From positions 1 to 64,000 of the forward strand of contig NZ_QRDW01000011.1 of the NCBI RefSeq assembly GCF_003385955.1: DNA of 64,000 nt, read 5' to 3'. The stretch's first letter is position 1. Each line of letters opens with the position of its first letter. Shown here piece by piece: positions 32,316 through 41,023 of this stretch. The position numbers and the translations under genes were made by a program. The DNA comes from Aestuariispira insulae. GTDB lineage: Bacteria; Pseudomonadota; Alphaproteobacteria; UBA8366; Aestuariispiraceae. A model generated the notes under the pieces. It did no database searches, was not told the origin of the DNA, and was given only the letters and a program-made list of their open reading frames with translations.

Positions 32316-34751
32316 ATGGAAATGAATAATACGGCCCAGGCCGTTGTGATTGGTGGCGGGCTTGTCGGCTGCTCCATCCTGTATCATCTGGCCAAGCTGG
32401 GCTGGACCGATGTGATGCTGCTGGAACGGTCTGAATTGACCTCCGGCTCCACCTGGCATGCGGCGGCGGGGGTGCATGGGCTGCATGACAATAACAATAT
32501 TTCCAAGCTGCAATATTACACTATGAAGCTCTATGCAGAGCTGGAGCAGGAAACCGGACAATCCTGCGGCATCCACAAAAACGGCTATATTTATCTGGCA
32601 CAGACGGAGGATCGCGAACATCAATTGCGTATCCAGGCGGCCAAGGCGAAATATTTCGGTGTCGATTTCTACGAACTGTCCCTGGATGAGGTGCGCAAGA
32701 TGCATCCGTTGGTCAATCTGGAAGGGATCCGCTGTGCCTTTCATGAACCGGACGCCGGACATGTAGACCCCAGCGGCGTCACCTATGCCTATGCGCAGGG
32801 CGCGCGGCAGAGGGGTGCTGCGATCCACCGGTTTACCCCGGTGATTGAAACCAACCAGCGAGCCGATGGCACATGGGATGTGGTCACCCCCAACGGGACA
32901 GTCCATACCCAGGTGGTGATCAATGTGGCGGGCCTTTGGGGGCGCGAAGTGGCCAAGCTGGCCGGTTTCGAGTTGCCGCTGATGACCATGGAACATCAGT
33001 ATTTTGTGACGGAAAACATCCCCGAGATCGAGGGGCTGGATTACGAATTGCCGGCGGTCGCGGACCGGGACGGCGAATATTACCTGCGCCAGGAAGGCAA
33101 AGGTCTGCTGGTCGGGGCCTATGAAAAAGACGGGCGTTTCTGGGCGGAAGAGGGCACACCCTTGGATTTCGGCCATGAATTGCTGCCTGATGACCTGGAC
33201 CGTATCACCGAGAATGTGATGCGAGCCTGTGAGCGCATCCCTGCACTTGGTGAGGCCGGGATCAAGCGGGTCATTAACGGGCCGATGATCTGGACCCCGG
33301 ATTCCGCAGCCCTCTTTGGACCGGTACCGGAGCTGAAAAACTATTATTGCTGCAACGGCATTATCCCCGGTTTCTCGCAATCGGGCGGCCTGGGCATGAT
33401 GCTGGCGCAATGGGTTGTCGAGGGCGAGCCGGAATTGGATATGTTCCCCTGGGATCTGGCGCGCTATGGCAAATGGGCGGACAAAAAATTCACTAAGGAG
33501 CGGGCGCTGGATTGTTATTCCCATCGCTTCAAGATTCATTTTCCCTATGAAGAACGCGCGGCGGGCCGCGCGGTGCGCACAAGGCCGCTTTATGAAATTC
33601 AGAAGGACATGGGCGCTGTCTTTGGCCTGAACTATGGCTGGGAGCATCCGCTTTGGTTCGCCGGTGAGAGTGTCGAGCCGAAGGAGGATTACGGCTATAC
33701 CCGTCAGAACTGGCATGGGCCGGTGGGCGAAGAATGCGAGGCGCTGCGGGCCGGGGCCGGTCTGATCGACATTTCCAACTTCGCGAAATATGAGATCAAG
33801 GGTGCTGGTGCCGCCGATTGGCTGAACCGGATTGTGGCCAACCGGGTTCCTGGCGTTGACGGCCGTTCCTGCCTGACGCCGCTTTTGTCCGTGCGTGGCG
33901 GCATTGCCGGTGATTTCACCATCACCAAACTGGCCGATGATCATTTCATGATGTTCGGATCGGGTATGGCGGAACGCTATCACCAGCGTTTCTTCCAGAT
34001 GGTGGAAAAGCCGGAGAGTGTCACATTCGAGAGCCTAACCGAAAGCCATTGCGGCTTTAACCTGGCAGGCCCCAACGCTCGGGAAATCCTGTCCCGATTG
34101 ACCGAGGGGGAGGATCTATCCAATGAAGGGCTGCGTTTCATGCGCTCCAGGCCAATGAAGGTGGCTGGCTGTGACGCGCTGGTGCTGCGGGTCTCCTTCA
34201 CCGGAGATCTTGGCTATGAAATCTATATGAAGGAAGAAGATCAGGTCGCGGTCTATCAGGCGATCCTGGAAGCGGGACAGGATCTTGGCATTCGGCCGGT
34301 CGGTGGCCGGGCGCTTCTGAGCCTGCGTGTTGAAAAGGGATATGGATCCTGGGGTCGGGAATATTCCCCAGAATATTGGCCGCAGGAAGTGGGGCTGGAC
34401 GGACTGATCAAGTTGGATAAGGAAGAAAATTTCCTGGGCAAGCAAGCCTATCTGGCGCTGAAAGACAAAGCGCCGCGGGAGAAACTTGTCTCACTTTCGG
34501 TTGAAACACCGTTCAACGCCGATGCAGTTGGTGGTGAACCGATCTTTGCTCTGGATGGCACCCCCGTGGGGCGGGTCAGCTCCGGTGCTTTTGGTCACAC
34601 GGTGGGGACGTCCCTGGCGCTGGGCTTTGTGAAGACGGCTCATCTTAAACCGGGTGCGGAATTCGATATTGCGATCCTGGGGAAACCGCACCGGGCCAAA
34701 TTGTTGGAAACACCGTTGTTTGATCCGAAAGGGGAGCGGCTTCGTAGTTAA
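32316..34751 (+). CDS. Dimethylglycine dehydrogenase-like FAD/GcvT protein
   Basis: An 811-residue two-part enzyme. The N-terminal oxidoreductase half has the FAD motif AVVIGGGLVGCSILYHLAKLG and, near residue 48, TSGSTWHAAAG, whose His is the covalent FAD attachment site in dimethylglycine dehydrogenase. The C-terminal half, from about 450, is a folate-binding GcvT domain with AGLIDISNFAKYEIKG, FTGDLGYEIYM and a final FDPKGERLRS. It would oxidise an N-methyl group and load the carbon on tetrahydrofolate. The neighbouring MttB-type enzyme and soxBDAG support a methylamine or betaine route; dimethylglycine itself is inferred. It is closed by a terminator. Confidence 0.87.
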   Translation: MEMNNTAQAVVIGGGLVGCSILYHLAKLGWTDVMLLERSELTSGSTWHAAAGVHGLHDNNNISKLQYYTMKLYAELEQETGQSCGIHKNGYIYLAQTEDREHQLRIQAAKAKYFGVDFYELSLDEVRKMHPLVNLEGIRCAFHEPDAGHVDPSGVTYAYAQGARQRGAAIHRFTPVIETNQRADGTWDVVTPNGTVHTQVVINVAGLWGREVAKLAGFELPLMTMEHQYFVTENIPEIEGLDYELPAVADRDGEYYLRQEGKGLLVGAYEKDGRFWAEEGTPLDFGHELLPDDLDRITENVMRACERIPALGEAGIKRVINGPMIWTPDSAALFGPVPELKNYYCCNGIIPGFSQSGGLGMMLAQWVVEGEPELDMFPWDLARYGKWADKKFTKERALDCYSHRFKIHFPYEERAAGRAVRTRPLYEIQKDMGAVFGLNYGWEHPLWFAGESVEPKEDYGYTRQNWHGPVGEECEALRAGAGLIDISNFAKYEIKGAGAADWLNRIVANRVPGVDGRSCLTPLLSVRGGIAGDFTITKLADDHFMMFGSGMAERYHQRFFQMVEKPESVTFESLTESHCGFNLAGPNAREILSRLTEGEDLSNEGLRFMRSRPMKVAGCDALVLRVSFTGDLGYEIYMKEEDQVAVYQAILEAGQDLGIRPVGGRALLSLRVEKGYGSWGREYSPEYWPQEVGLDGLIKLDKEENFLGKQAYLALKDKAPREKLVSLSVETPFNADAVGGEPIFALDGTPVGRVSSGAFGHTVGTSLALGFVKTAHLKPGAEFDIAILGKPHRAKLLETPLFDPKGERLRS

Positions 34752-34761
34752 GTTCGTTCAA

Positions 34762-34779
34762 TTTTGACATCTGTCAAAA
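34762..34779. repeat. Perfect 8-bp inverted repeat
   Basis: TTTTGACATCTGTCAAAA has two perfect 8-bp arms around TC, between the stop at 34751 and the terminator at 34786. In RNA it would form a second hairpin directly before the terminator; in DNA it resembles a small operator. Its position after a stop favours an RNA role or chance. Confidence 0.4.
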
Positions 34780-34785
34780 CCTATT

Positions 34786-34817
34786 GGGGCGCTGATCAGC
34801 GCCCCTTTCTTTTTTTG
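34786..34817 (+). terminator. Rho-independent terminator
   Basis: GGGGCGCTGATCAGCGCCCC (34786-34805) is a perfect palindrome followed by TTTCTTTTTTT. It ends the methyltransferase/dehydrogenase operon. Confidence 0.92.
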
Positions 34818-34933
34818 GCTGCCGAGCCTGGTTAGCCAGCCTAAACAACTATCGAAAATCAATCGTTTCCCTGATTGGGGTGCCGTGCGTTAGGTTGTGG
34901 CCAGCAACTTTGAACAAACCGGGGATCTGCGGA

Positions 34934-36187
34934 ATGATTGGTGAGACACATGGCCTGATGGGGGCGGTGCGGGATCGTTTTCATCATGTGGATGAATGCC
35001 CTTATCAGGGCGAGCGGGTGTTTTTTGAAAATGCCGGCGGGGCGCTGACCCTGAAATCGGTGGTGGATGTTTCGGCAAAACTGGCCGCCGTGCCGGATAA
35101 TCAGGGGCGCGACAACCCGGCCTCCAAAGAATTGATGCGCCTGATCGATCAGGGCAGGTCGGATATCCACACCTTTTTTGGCGCAGGCTCGGGCCGGGTC
35201 TTTGTTGGGGAAAGTGGCACCGAGCTGCTGTTCCGCCTGATTTCGGTTGCCTGTTTGGGCGCGGAGAAACCGGGCCGGGTGGTTGGCAGCACGCTTGAAC
35301 ATCCGGCCACCAGCAGTGCCTGCACCCGCTGGGCATCGGTTGCGGGCCATGATTATGTGCAGGTGCCGCACAATAATGAAACGGGAACCGTAACGGCGGC
35401 TGATTATCTCGCGGCCCTGACGCCGGATACAAAAGTTGCCACTATCATTCATACCTCGCCCGTGACCGGCATGGGGGTTGATGTGGGGGGAATTGCCCGT
35501 GAGATCCGCAAAATCTCGCCCGACTGCTTCATCATCGTGGATGGTATCCAGCATGCCGCCCATGGGGGGCTGGATATCGATCGTTATGACATCGATGGTT
35601 ATGTGATCTCGCCCTATAAGGTCTTTTCCCGCCATGGTTATGGCATCGCCTGGGTTTCTGATCGTTTTTCCAAATTGCCGCATGATGTCTTGGTGGGCGC
35701 ACCGGAAGGGCAGTGGGAATTGGGCACCAGGGATACAGCCTCTTATGCCACTTTTTCCCAGGTGGTGGATTATTTCGATTGGCTGGGCGGGCATTTCATC
35801 GAAAGCCAGGACCGTCGGGACCGGATCAAAGCGGCAGGACATGCCATTCATGATCAGGAACAGCACCTGACTGATGCCATGCTGCATGGCACGGGCAACC
35901 TGCGCGGGCTTGCGGAAATGGACCATGTAAATGTCTTGTTCGGTATTGATAATCCGGCGCGAGAAGGGTTGGTCGCCCTCACCGTTGAGGGCTTGGGCGC
36001 CGTGGAGGTGGTTGCGGCCTTGAATGAGCGCGGGATCCGCACCCATGCAAGGAAAGCCGACCATTATTCCGGCAATGTGCTGAAGCCAATCGGTCTGGAC
36101 GACTGTGTCCGGGTATCGCTCTGCCATTATAATTCAGAACAGGAGGTGGCCTCCTTCCTGGCGGCCATGGCTGAAATCGGCCGATGA
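34934..36187 (+). CDS. PLP-dependent class V aminotransferase
   Basis: A 417-residue fold-type I PLP enzyme of the aminotransferase V / cysteine desulfurase group. It shows FFENAGGALTL near the start, LEHPATSSACTRWA, the cofactor aspartate region IIVDGIQHAAHG and the Schiff-base lysine in ISPYKVFSRHGYG. There is no mobile catalytic cysteine loop of the NifS/SufS type, so a sulfur donor role is doubtful; isopenicillin-epimerase-like or amino-group enzymes are closer. ATG 34934 fits the family start. It follows a terminator and ends in a shared convergent terminator, so it is monocistronic. Substrate unknown; an amino acid tied to methylamine catabolism is only a guess. Confidence 0.8.
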   Translation: MIGETHGLMGAVRDRFHHVDECPYQGERVFFENAGGALTLKSVVDVSAKLAAVPDNQGRDNPASKELMRLIDQGRSDIHTFFGAGSGRVFVGESGTELLFRLISVACLGAEKPGRVVGSTLEHPATSSACTRWASVAGHDYVQVPHNNETGTVTAADYLAALTPDTKVATIIHTSPVTGMGVDVGGIAREIRKISPDCFIIVDGIQHAAHGGLDIDRYDIDGYVISPYKVFSRHGYGIAWVSDRFSKLPHDVLVGAPEGQWELGTRDTASYATFSQVVDYFDWLGGHFIESQDRRDRIKAAGHAIHDQEQHLTDAMLHGTGNLRGLAEMDHVNVLFGIDNPAREGLVALTVEGLGAVEVVAALNERGIRTHARKADHYSGNVLKPIGLDDCVRVSLCHYNSEQEVASFLAAMAEIGR

Positions 36188-36192
36188 GATAA

Positions 36193-36226
36193 GAAAGGGG
36201 GAGAGAGCAAATACTCTCCCCCTTTC
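36193..36226. terminator. Bidirectional terminator
   Basis: A 13-bp perfect stem (GAAAGGGGGAGAG, 36193-36205, and its complement, 36214-36226) with an 8-base loop lies between the convergent aminotransferase and chrR. Confidence 0.88.
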
Positions 36227-36251
36227 CTGCCTGCCCACGACTGGTTGCCCG

Positions 36252-36917
36252 TTAAAGCCCGATGATCGGCTGCAGAAGCCTTGGCAACAGGCCCTTGAAT
36301 TTCAGATTACCGTCAACGGCGATCAGGCAGATGCAATCTTCATCCGAGTCCGCGATCGGCTGGTGCGAAACCTCGCTGTCCAGGGTGGCGATGTCGCCGC
36401 GTTTGAACCGTCCCATTTCATCGGTATAAGACCCGTGCAGGATCAGGGTCAATTCCGATCCATTATGCGTATGTTGCGGAATGGTCGTGCCGGGCGCGAT
36501 TTTGAGCAGTTTCAATGTCTGGTCAGAACCACCCTCCGGCGTCAGGTCGAACTGTTTGACACCCGGGACCATGGATTGCCAGGGCAGGCTTTTCAGGTCG
36601 CTGTGGGGCAATAGTTGCGCCAACGGCCCCGGTACATCGGAAAGCTCCCTGCCGGATGGTCTGGATTTCGGTGCCTTGGCAATGGGGCCGGCTTCTGCGA
36701 TCTGCGCAAAAATGCAATCCAGGCTGTCCTCATTGACGGCAACGGGCTGCTCGTGTTCCATCAACTGGCCGGCAATTGCTTCATGCTGTGCCATGCGTTC
36801 CCGGCAGACCGGGCACAGGGTCAGATGGCTGGCAAGCACCACCTCAAAGGCGTGGCTTGTGTGGCCTGCGGCATAGGAAAAAAGAACTTCCTCAGAAATG
36901 TGATGTCTTGGTTCCAT
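36252..36917 (-). CDS. chrR: Zinc anti-sigma factor ChrR
   Basis: A 221-residue anti-sigma factor of the ChrR class. The N-terminal zinc anti-sigma domain has H6, H31, C35 and C38 (SHLTLCPVC), the same numbers as the zinc ligands of Rhodobacter sphaeroides ChrR. A C-terminal cupin follows from about residue 125, with GTTIPQHTHNGSELTLILHGSY and a later VSHQPIADSDED, supplying a second metal site. ATG 36917 overlaps the rpoE stop as TGATG, with GGAGG upstream. It holds RpoE inactive until singlet oxygen or organic hydroperoxides trigger its release. Confidence 0.93.
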   Translation of the reverse strand: MEPRHHISEEVLFSYAAGHTSHAFEVVLASHLTLCPVCRERMAQHEAIAGQLMEHEQPVAVNEDSLDCIFAQIAEAGPIAKAPKSRPSGRELSDVPGPLAQLLPHSDLKSLPWQSMVPGVKQFDLTPEGGSDQTLKLLKIAPGTTIPQHTHNGSELTLILHGSYTDEMGRFKRGDIATLDSEVSHQPIADSDEDCICLIAVDGNLKFKGLLPRLLQPIIGL

Positions 36918-37516
36918 CACGCATCCTCCAATGCCGCTTTGATCCGGGCAATAGCCAGTCTGATCCTGGATTTCACGGTTCCGATTGGAATATCCAGTTG
37001 GTTGGCAATCTCGGAATGCGACATATCACTATAATAACAAAGTTTAATCACTTGCAGCTGCTCATGGGACAGGTCCCGCATGGCGGCTGAAATTCTCTCG
37101 CGGTCCTCGGATCTGGCAACCACCGCCTCTCCATCCTCCAGCGGGTCCGGGACCAGGGCCGGGTCCGTCAGGTCCACATCCGCCCGAGCCTGTTTGCGCA
37201 GCCGGTCAATGCGCCGGTTCCTTGCGATCGTGAAGATCCAGGTGCTGGCCCGTGCCTTTGCAGGGTCGAACTGATGGGCCTTTTGCCAAATCGTCACCAT
37301 GGTTTCCTGCATCAATTCCTCCGCCTGGGCCAGGGATGCCCCCTGTTTAAGAAGGAAGGCTTTGATGCGGGGAGCGAAATGTTGAAACAGACGCGCGAAG
37401 GCGTCGCGATCTTGGGATTGGGCGACCGACTGCATGTCGGCGGCGAAATCCGGATCCGCTGCTGGATGTCCAGGCATGCGCGCTTTTTCTGTCACTACAA
37501 TGTTTCCGTGCAGCAT
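36917..37516 (-). CDS. rpoE: ECF11 sigma factor RpoE
   Basis: A 199-residue extracytoplasmic-function sigma factor. Region 2 carries FARLFQHFAPRIKAFLLKQG, EELMQETMVTIWQKA and the DNA-melting segment RASTWIFTIARNRRID; region 4 carries LSHEQLQVIKLCYYSDMSHSEIANQLDIPIGTVKSRIR. Its pairing with chrR places it in the ECF11 group. Downstream of the predicted promoter -10 (37543-37548) the first ATG is 37516, with GGGG about nine bases before it, so I use that start. It presumably activates its own operon and the divergent operon at 37648. Confidence 0.92.
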   Translation of the reverse strand: MLHGNIVVTEKARMPGHPAADPDFAADMQSVAQSQDRDAFARLFQHFAPRIKAFLLKQGASLAQAEELMQETMVTIWQKAHQFDPAKARASTWIFTIARNRRIDRLRKQARADVDLTDPALVPDPLEDGEAVVARSEDRERISAAMRDLSHEQLQVIKLCYYSDMSHSEIANQLDIPIGTVKSRIRLAIARIKAALEDA

Positions 37517-37542
37517 TGAATGTCCCCATTCTAATCTAGAAG

Positions 37543-37572
37543 GGATTACGCTCAACCCGTGAAATTGGATCA
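37543..37572 (-). promoter_or_regulatory. ECF11-type promoter of rpoE-chrR
   Basis: Read on the minus strand, TGATCC (37567-37572) is followed after exactly 18 bp by TAATCC (37543-37548). The RpoE consensus in Rhodobacter sphaeroides is TGATCC, 18 bp, then a TA-starting -10. This gives an autoregulatory promoter. Confidence 0.78.
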
Positions 37573-37586
37573 ATGAAGAATCATGT

Positions 37587-37616
37587 TAATCCAAAATTTG
37601 TTCCTTGGCGTAGAGG
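37587..37616 (+). promoter_or_regulatory. Probable ECF11-type promoter of the divergent operon
   Basis: TAATCC (37587-37592), 18 bp, then TAGAGG (37611-37616). One base differs from the RpoE -35 TGATCC, and the spacing is exact. It lies 32 bp before the ATG at 37648. The match is weaker than that of the rpoE promoter. Confidence 0.6.
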
Positions 37617-37647
37617 GATCAGACACTTAACAAAGCTTGGAGGTTCT

Positions 37648-38988
37648 ATGTCCCAGACGCGTCGAAAGGTTGCAGTCATCGGTTCCGGCATTGCCGGACT
37701 GTCGGCGGCCTGGCACTTGTCCAGGCATTGCGATGTCACTCTGGTTGAAAAGGATGATCGTCTGGGCGGGCACAGTAACACCGTTGATACGATCGACGGT
37801 CCAGTGGATACGGGATTCATTGTTTATAACGAGAAATGCTATCCCAATCTGGTCCAGCTTTTTCGGCATCTGGATGTGAAAACCTGTGAAACGGAGATGT
37901 CTTTCGGGGTGTCGGTCAATGAAGGCGCTTTGGAATATGCCGGCCGGGATTTGGCGGGTATGTTTGCGCAGAAGTCCAATTTCGTGAAACCGGCCTATTG
38001 GAAGATGATCAGCGATATCCTGCGGTTTTACCGCAACGCAGGCATGGCCTTGGCGCAGTCCCGGGAAGGTGAGGAAACCCTGGGTGACTATCTCAGCCGA
38101 AACGGTTATGGGCAGATGTTCATTCAAGATCATATCATCCCCATGGGAGCGGCGATCTGGTCGACCCCGGCAAATCAGATGCTGAAATATCCCCTGCGCA
38201 GCTTCCTGGTTTTTTGTGAAAATCATGGATTGCTGCAACTGGAGAACCGGCCGCAATGGCGGACCGTGGTCGGCGGCAGCCGGAATTATGTCAATCGCCT
38301 GATGGAGGCGTTCAGTGGTCGTGTCCTGACGGACCGGCCAGTGAAAACGGTGGAACGCCTGGCGGATGGCGTCCATGTGGAAAGCCATAGCGGCTGGCAG
38401 CAGCGGTTCGATGATGTGGTTTTGGCCTGTCATGCTGATCAGGCCCTGGCCATGATGAAAGACGCCGGGCATCAGGAACGTGATCTGCTCGGACGCTTCA
38501 AGTATCAGCGTAACCGGGCCATCCTGCATACGGATGAAAGTCTGATGCCCAAACGGCGTTCGGCCTGGTGCAGCTGGAATTATCTGGCTGAGGGTGAAAC
38601 ATCGGACCGCGAACTCTGCGTCAGCTATTGGATGAATAATTTGCAGCCCATTGCAGGCAAGCGGGACTATTTCGTGACCCTTAACCCGATCCGGGAACCG
38701 CGCGCTGGCAGCATTGTGCGCAGTTTCCTTTATGACCATCCAATTTATGATTTGGACTCTGAAAAAGCCCAGCATCAGCTGTGGCATTTGCAGGGCAATG
38801 GCGGCCTGTGGTTCTGCGGCAGTTATTTTGGCTATGGTTTTCATGAAGATGGTATTCAATCCGGCCTTGCCGTTGCGGAGGCAATTTCCGGCATTGCCAG
38901 GCCCTGGTCTGTCCCGGCGGGGTCGGACCGGGTCAACCTGCCGGAAAGCTGGCTGGAGGCATGGCCGCATAAAGAGGAAGCGGCATGA
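37648..38988 (+). CDS. FAD-dependent amine-oxidase-like protein (COG2907)
   Basis: A 446-residue flavoprotein. It has the N-terminal FAD motif KVAVIGSGIAGLSAAWHLSR, a glycine-rich DRLGGHSNTVD turn and GFIVYNEKCYPNLVQLF, and ends with LWFCGSYFGYGFHEDGIQSGL. The family resembles phytoene desaturase and amine oxidase folds. TTGGAGG precedes ATG 37648. It heads the operon divergent from rpoE, next to DUF1365 and a cyclopropane-synthase-like gene. In Rhodobacter sphaeroides the RpoE regulon includes a similar group (RSP1087-1091), linked to membrane lipid oxidation and furan fatty acids as I recall. Role by analogy. Confidence 0.85.
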   Translation: MSQTRRKVAVIGSGIAGLSAAWHLSRHCDVTLVEKDDRLGGHSNTVDTIDGPVDTGFIVYNEKCYPNLVQLFRHLDVKTCETEMSFGVSVNEGALEYAGRDLAGMFAQKSNFVKPAYWKMISDILRFYRNAGMALAQSREGEETLGDYLSRNGYGQMFIQDHIIPMGAAIWSTPANQMLKYPLRSFLVFCENHGLLQLENRPQWRTVVGGSRNYVNRLMEAFSGRVLTDRPVKTVERLADGVHVESHSGWQQRFDDVVLACHADQALAMMKDAGHQERDLLGRFKYQRNRAILHTDESLMPKRRSAWCSWNYLAEGETSDRELCVSYWMNNLQPIAGKRDYFVTLNPIREPRAGSIVRSFLYDHPIYDLDSEKAQHQLWHLQGNGGLWFCGSYFGYGFHEDGIQSGLAVAEAISGIARPWSVPAGSDRVNLPESWLEAWPHKEEAA

Positions 38989-39776
38989 CGTTGGCTCTCA
39001 ACAGCGCGCTCTATCATGGTACGGTGATCCATCACCGCCTGGCACCAAAGCGCCATCGGCTGAAATATAGTGTTTTCAGCTGGCTGATCGATCTTGATGA
39101 ATTGCCGGATCTGGACCGCTATCTACGGTTATTTTCCTGGAACGGAGCCAATCTTTTTTCCTTTCATGACCGTGATCACGGCGCGCGCTCCGGGGAGGCT
39201 TTGAAGGATTATGCGCAAAGGCTCTGCGCAGAGGCTGGCAGTGAAGACATGATCGAAAAGGTGTTCCTTCTCTGTTACCCGCGCCTTTGGGGCTACAGTT
39301 TCAACCCGCTTTCGGTCTATTTCTGTTACCGTGCGGATGGGGAAATGGCCGCCTGCATTTATGAAGTGCGCAATACGTTTGGTGAAAGCCACAGCTATGT
39401 CATGCCGGCAATCCGGCCCGGTGTGATTCGTCACAGCTGTAACAAGACCTTTTATGTTTCACCCTTCCTGCCCATGGAGGCGCGCTACCAGTTTCATATC
39501 CGCCCACCGGGGGAAACCGTGACGCTTGGGATCTGCCACGAGGCAGAGGATGGCGCGAAACTAACCGCGGTCTTTGCGGGCACTCGCCAGCCGTTGGGCG
39601 ACCGCCATCTGCTCACCGCACTGGCAGGCAATCCCATGATGACCGTGAAGGTGATGGCAGGCATCCATTGGGAGGCGTTGAAAATGTGGCGCAAGGGCTT
39701 TGCCTTTCATGCCCGCCCGGCCCCGCCGGAAACGCCCTACACCGTTATTTCTACTCGCGATATTGCCGGAAAATAA
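38985..39776 (+). CDS. DUF1365 protein
   Basis: A 263-residue soluble DUF1365 protein with the family start LYHGTVIHHRLAPKRHRLKYSVF, and FLLCYPRLWGYSFNPLSVYFCY and VMPAIRPGVIRHSCNKTFYVSPFLPMEARY in outline. It overlaps the flavoprotein stop as ATGA and is followed two bases later by the cyclopropane-synthase-like gene. A Rhodobacter homologue in the RpoE regulon (RSP1090) has been implicated in singlet-oxygen signalling. The catalytic role is unknown. Confidence 0.88.
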   Translation: MTLALNSALYHGTVIHHRLAPKRHRLKYSVFSWLIDLDELPDLDRYLRLFSWNGANLFSFHDRDHGARSGEALKDYAQRLCAEAGSEDMIEKVFLLCYPRLWGYSFNPLSVYFCYRADGEMAACIYEVRNTFGESHSYVMPAIRPGVIRHSCNKTFYVSPFLPMEARYQFHIRPPGETVTLGICHEAEDGAKLTAVFAGTRQPLGDRHLLTALAGNPMMTVKVMAGIHWEALKMWRKGFAFHARPAPPETPYTVISTRDIAGK

Positions 39777-39778
39777 GC

Positions 39779-41023
39779 ATGACCCAGATAGAAGAAATCT
39801 CCCCGATCGGACAAAATAGTCCCGCCCGCAAACGGTTTTTCCCAAGTCTTCAGGGGATTGCGGAACGTCAGGCCCGCAAGGCACTGGCGGAATTGAAACA
39901 AGGACAGCTTGATGTTGTTTTCCCCAATGGCGATGCGCGGGCCTTTGGGATGGAAGAAAGCCTGCGCGCCGATATCACCATCCATGACAGCCGGTTGTTC
40001 CGGCGCGCCCTGACTGGCCGTGAAACCGGACTGGCGGAAAGCTATATGGATGGCGATTGGGACAGTGGGGACCTCACCGCGTTGCTGCGGGTGTTGTTGC
40101 GCAATGAACCGCATTTTGTCTCCGCGCTGCCGGGCGGGGTATTGTCCCGGGTCGCCGGACGGGTGCGCCATCTGGTCAACCGAAACAGTCTGAGCGGTAG
40201 CCGGAAAAACATTGCCTATCATTATGATCTGGGGAACGCGTTTTATGGCCTTTGGTTGGATAAGACCATGACCTATTCTGCCGCGCTCTATGAAGGGCTG
40301 TCGCTAACCCTGGCGGAGGCTCAGAACCGGAAATATGACCGGATCGCCGAGTGGGCGGAGATTGGTGCAGGGGACAGAATTCTGGAAGTCGGCTGTGGCT
40401 GGGGTGGTTTTGCCGAACGCGCCTGCCTGGGAAAAGATGCGCATATACAGGGCCTTACCCTGTCCAAGGAGCAATGGGTCTTTGCTCGGGAGCGGGCCAT
40501 AGAGGGTGGTTTTACAGATCGCTCTCAATTCCTGCTGCAAGATTATCGGGACAGCCAGGGCAAGTTTGATGCGGTTGTTTCCATCGAGATGTTTGAGGCG
40601 GTTGGCGAGGCCTATTGGAATCAGTATTTCACCATGCTGAAGGACCGGTTGAAACCTGGTGCGCCGGCGGTGCTGCAGGTAATCACCATTGATGAAGACC
40701 GTTTTAAACGCTATCGGCGCGGTGCGGATTTTATCCAACGCTATATTTTCCCAGGCGGCTTCCTGCCCACGATATCAAAGATGCGCGAATTGGGGCTGCG
40801 CCATGGTCTTGAAATGGAAGACAATTTGATGTTCGGGATGGACTATGCCCGTACGCTGTTGCTTTGGCGGAAGGATTTTGAGGAAAACTGGCCAGCCCTG
40901 GAAAAGATGGGGTTTGACGAAAGGTTCCGGCGCATGTGGCGTTTTTATCTCTGTTATTGCGAAGCCGGGTTCCTGGAAAATTCGATCGATGTCGGCCTCT
41001 TCAAATTTCGTCAAGCTGATTGA
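39779..41023 (+). CDS. cfa: Cyclopropane-fatty-acid synthase-like methyltransferase
   Basis: A 414-residue SAM-dependent enzyme of the Cfa/UfaM-like group. The AYHYDLGNAFYGLWLDKTMTYS segment near residue 145, the SAM motif ILEVGCGWGGFAE near 203, GLTLSKEQWVFAR, VSIEMFEAVGEAYW and YIFPGGFLPT are all family features. It starts at 39779; a longer frame from 39668 overlaps DUF1365. In the RpoE regulon of Rhodobacter a homologue (RSP1091) is needed for furan fatty acid formation, so a lipid-modifying, singlet-oxygen-protective role is the favoured inference over ordinary cyclopropanation. Confidence 0.87.
   Translation: MTQIEEISPIGQNSPARKRFFPSLQGIAERQARKALAELKQGQLDVVFPNGDARAFGMEESLRADITIHDSRLFRRALTGRETGLAESYMDGDWDSGDLTALLRVLLRNEPHFVSALPGGVLSRVAGRVRHLVNRNSLSGSRKNIAYHYDLGNAFYGLWLDKTMTYSAALYEGLSLTLAEAQNRKYDRIAEWAEIGAGDRILEVGCGWGGFAERACLGKDAHIQGLTLSKEQWVFARERAIEGGFTDRSQFLLQDYRDSQGKFDAVVSIEMFEAVGEAYWNQYFTMLKDRLKPGAPAVLQVITIDEDRFKRYRRGADFIQRYIFPGGFLPTISKMRELGLRHGLEMEDNLMFGMDYARTLLLWRKDFEENWPALEKMGFDERFRRMWRFYLCYCEAGFLENSIDVGLFKFRQAD

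Noticed and set aside
32307-33983. 558-residue minus-strand open frame
   Set aside because: It is opposite a well-supported FAD/GcvT gene with all motifs in place. Long antisense frames are common in GC-rich coding DNA.
37627-38970. 447-residue minus-strand open frame
   Set aside because: Antisense to the COG2907 flavoprotein, which has an FAD motif and a good ribosome site.
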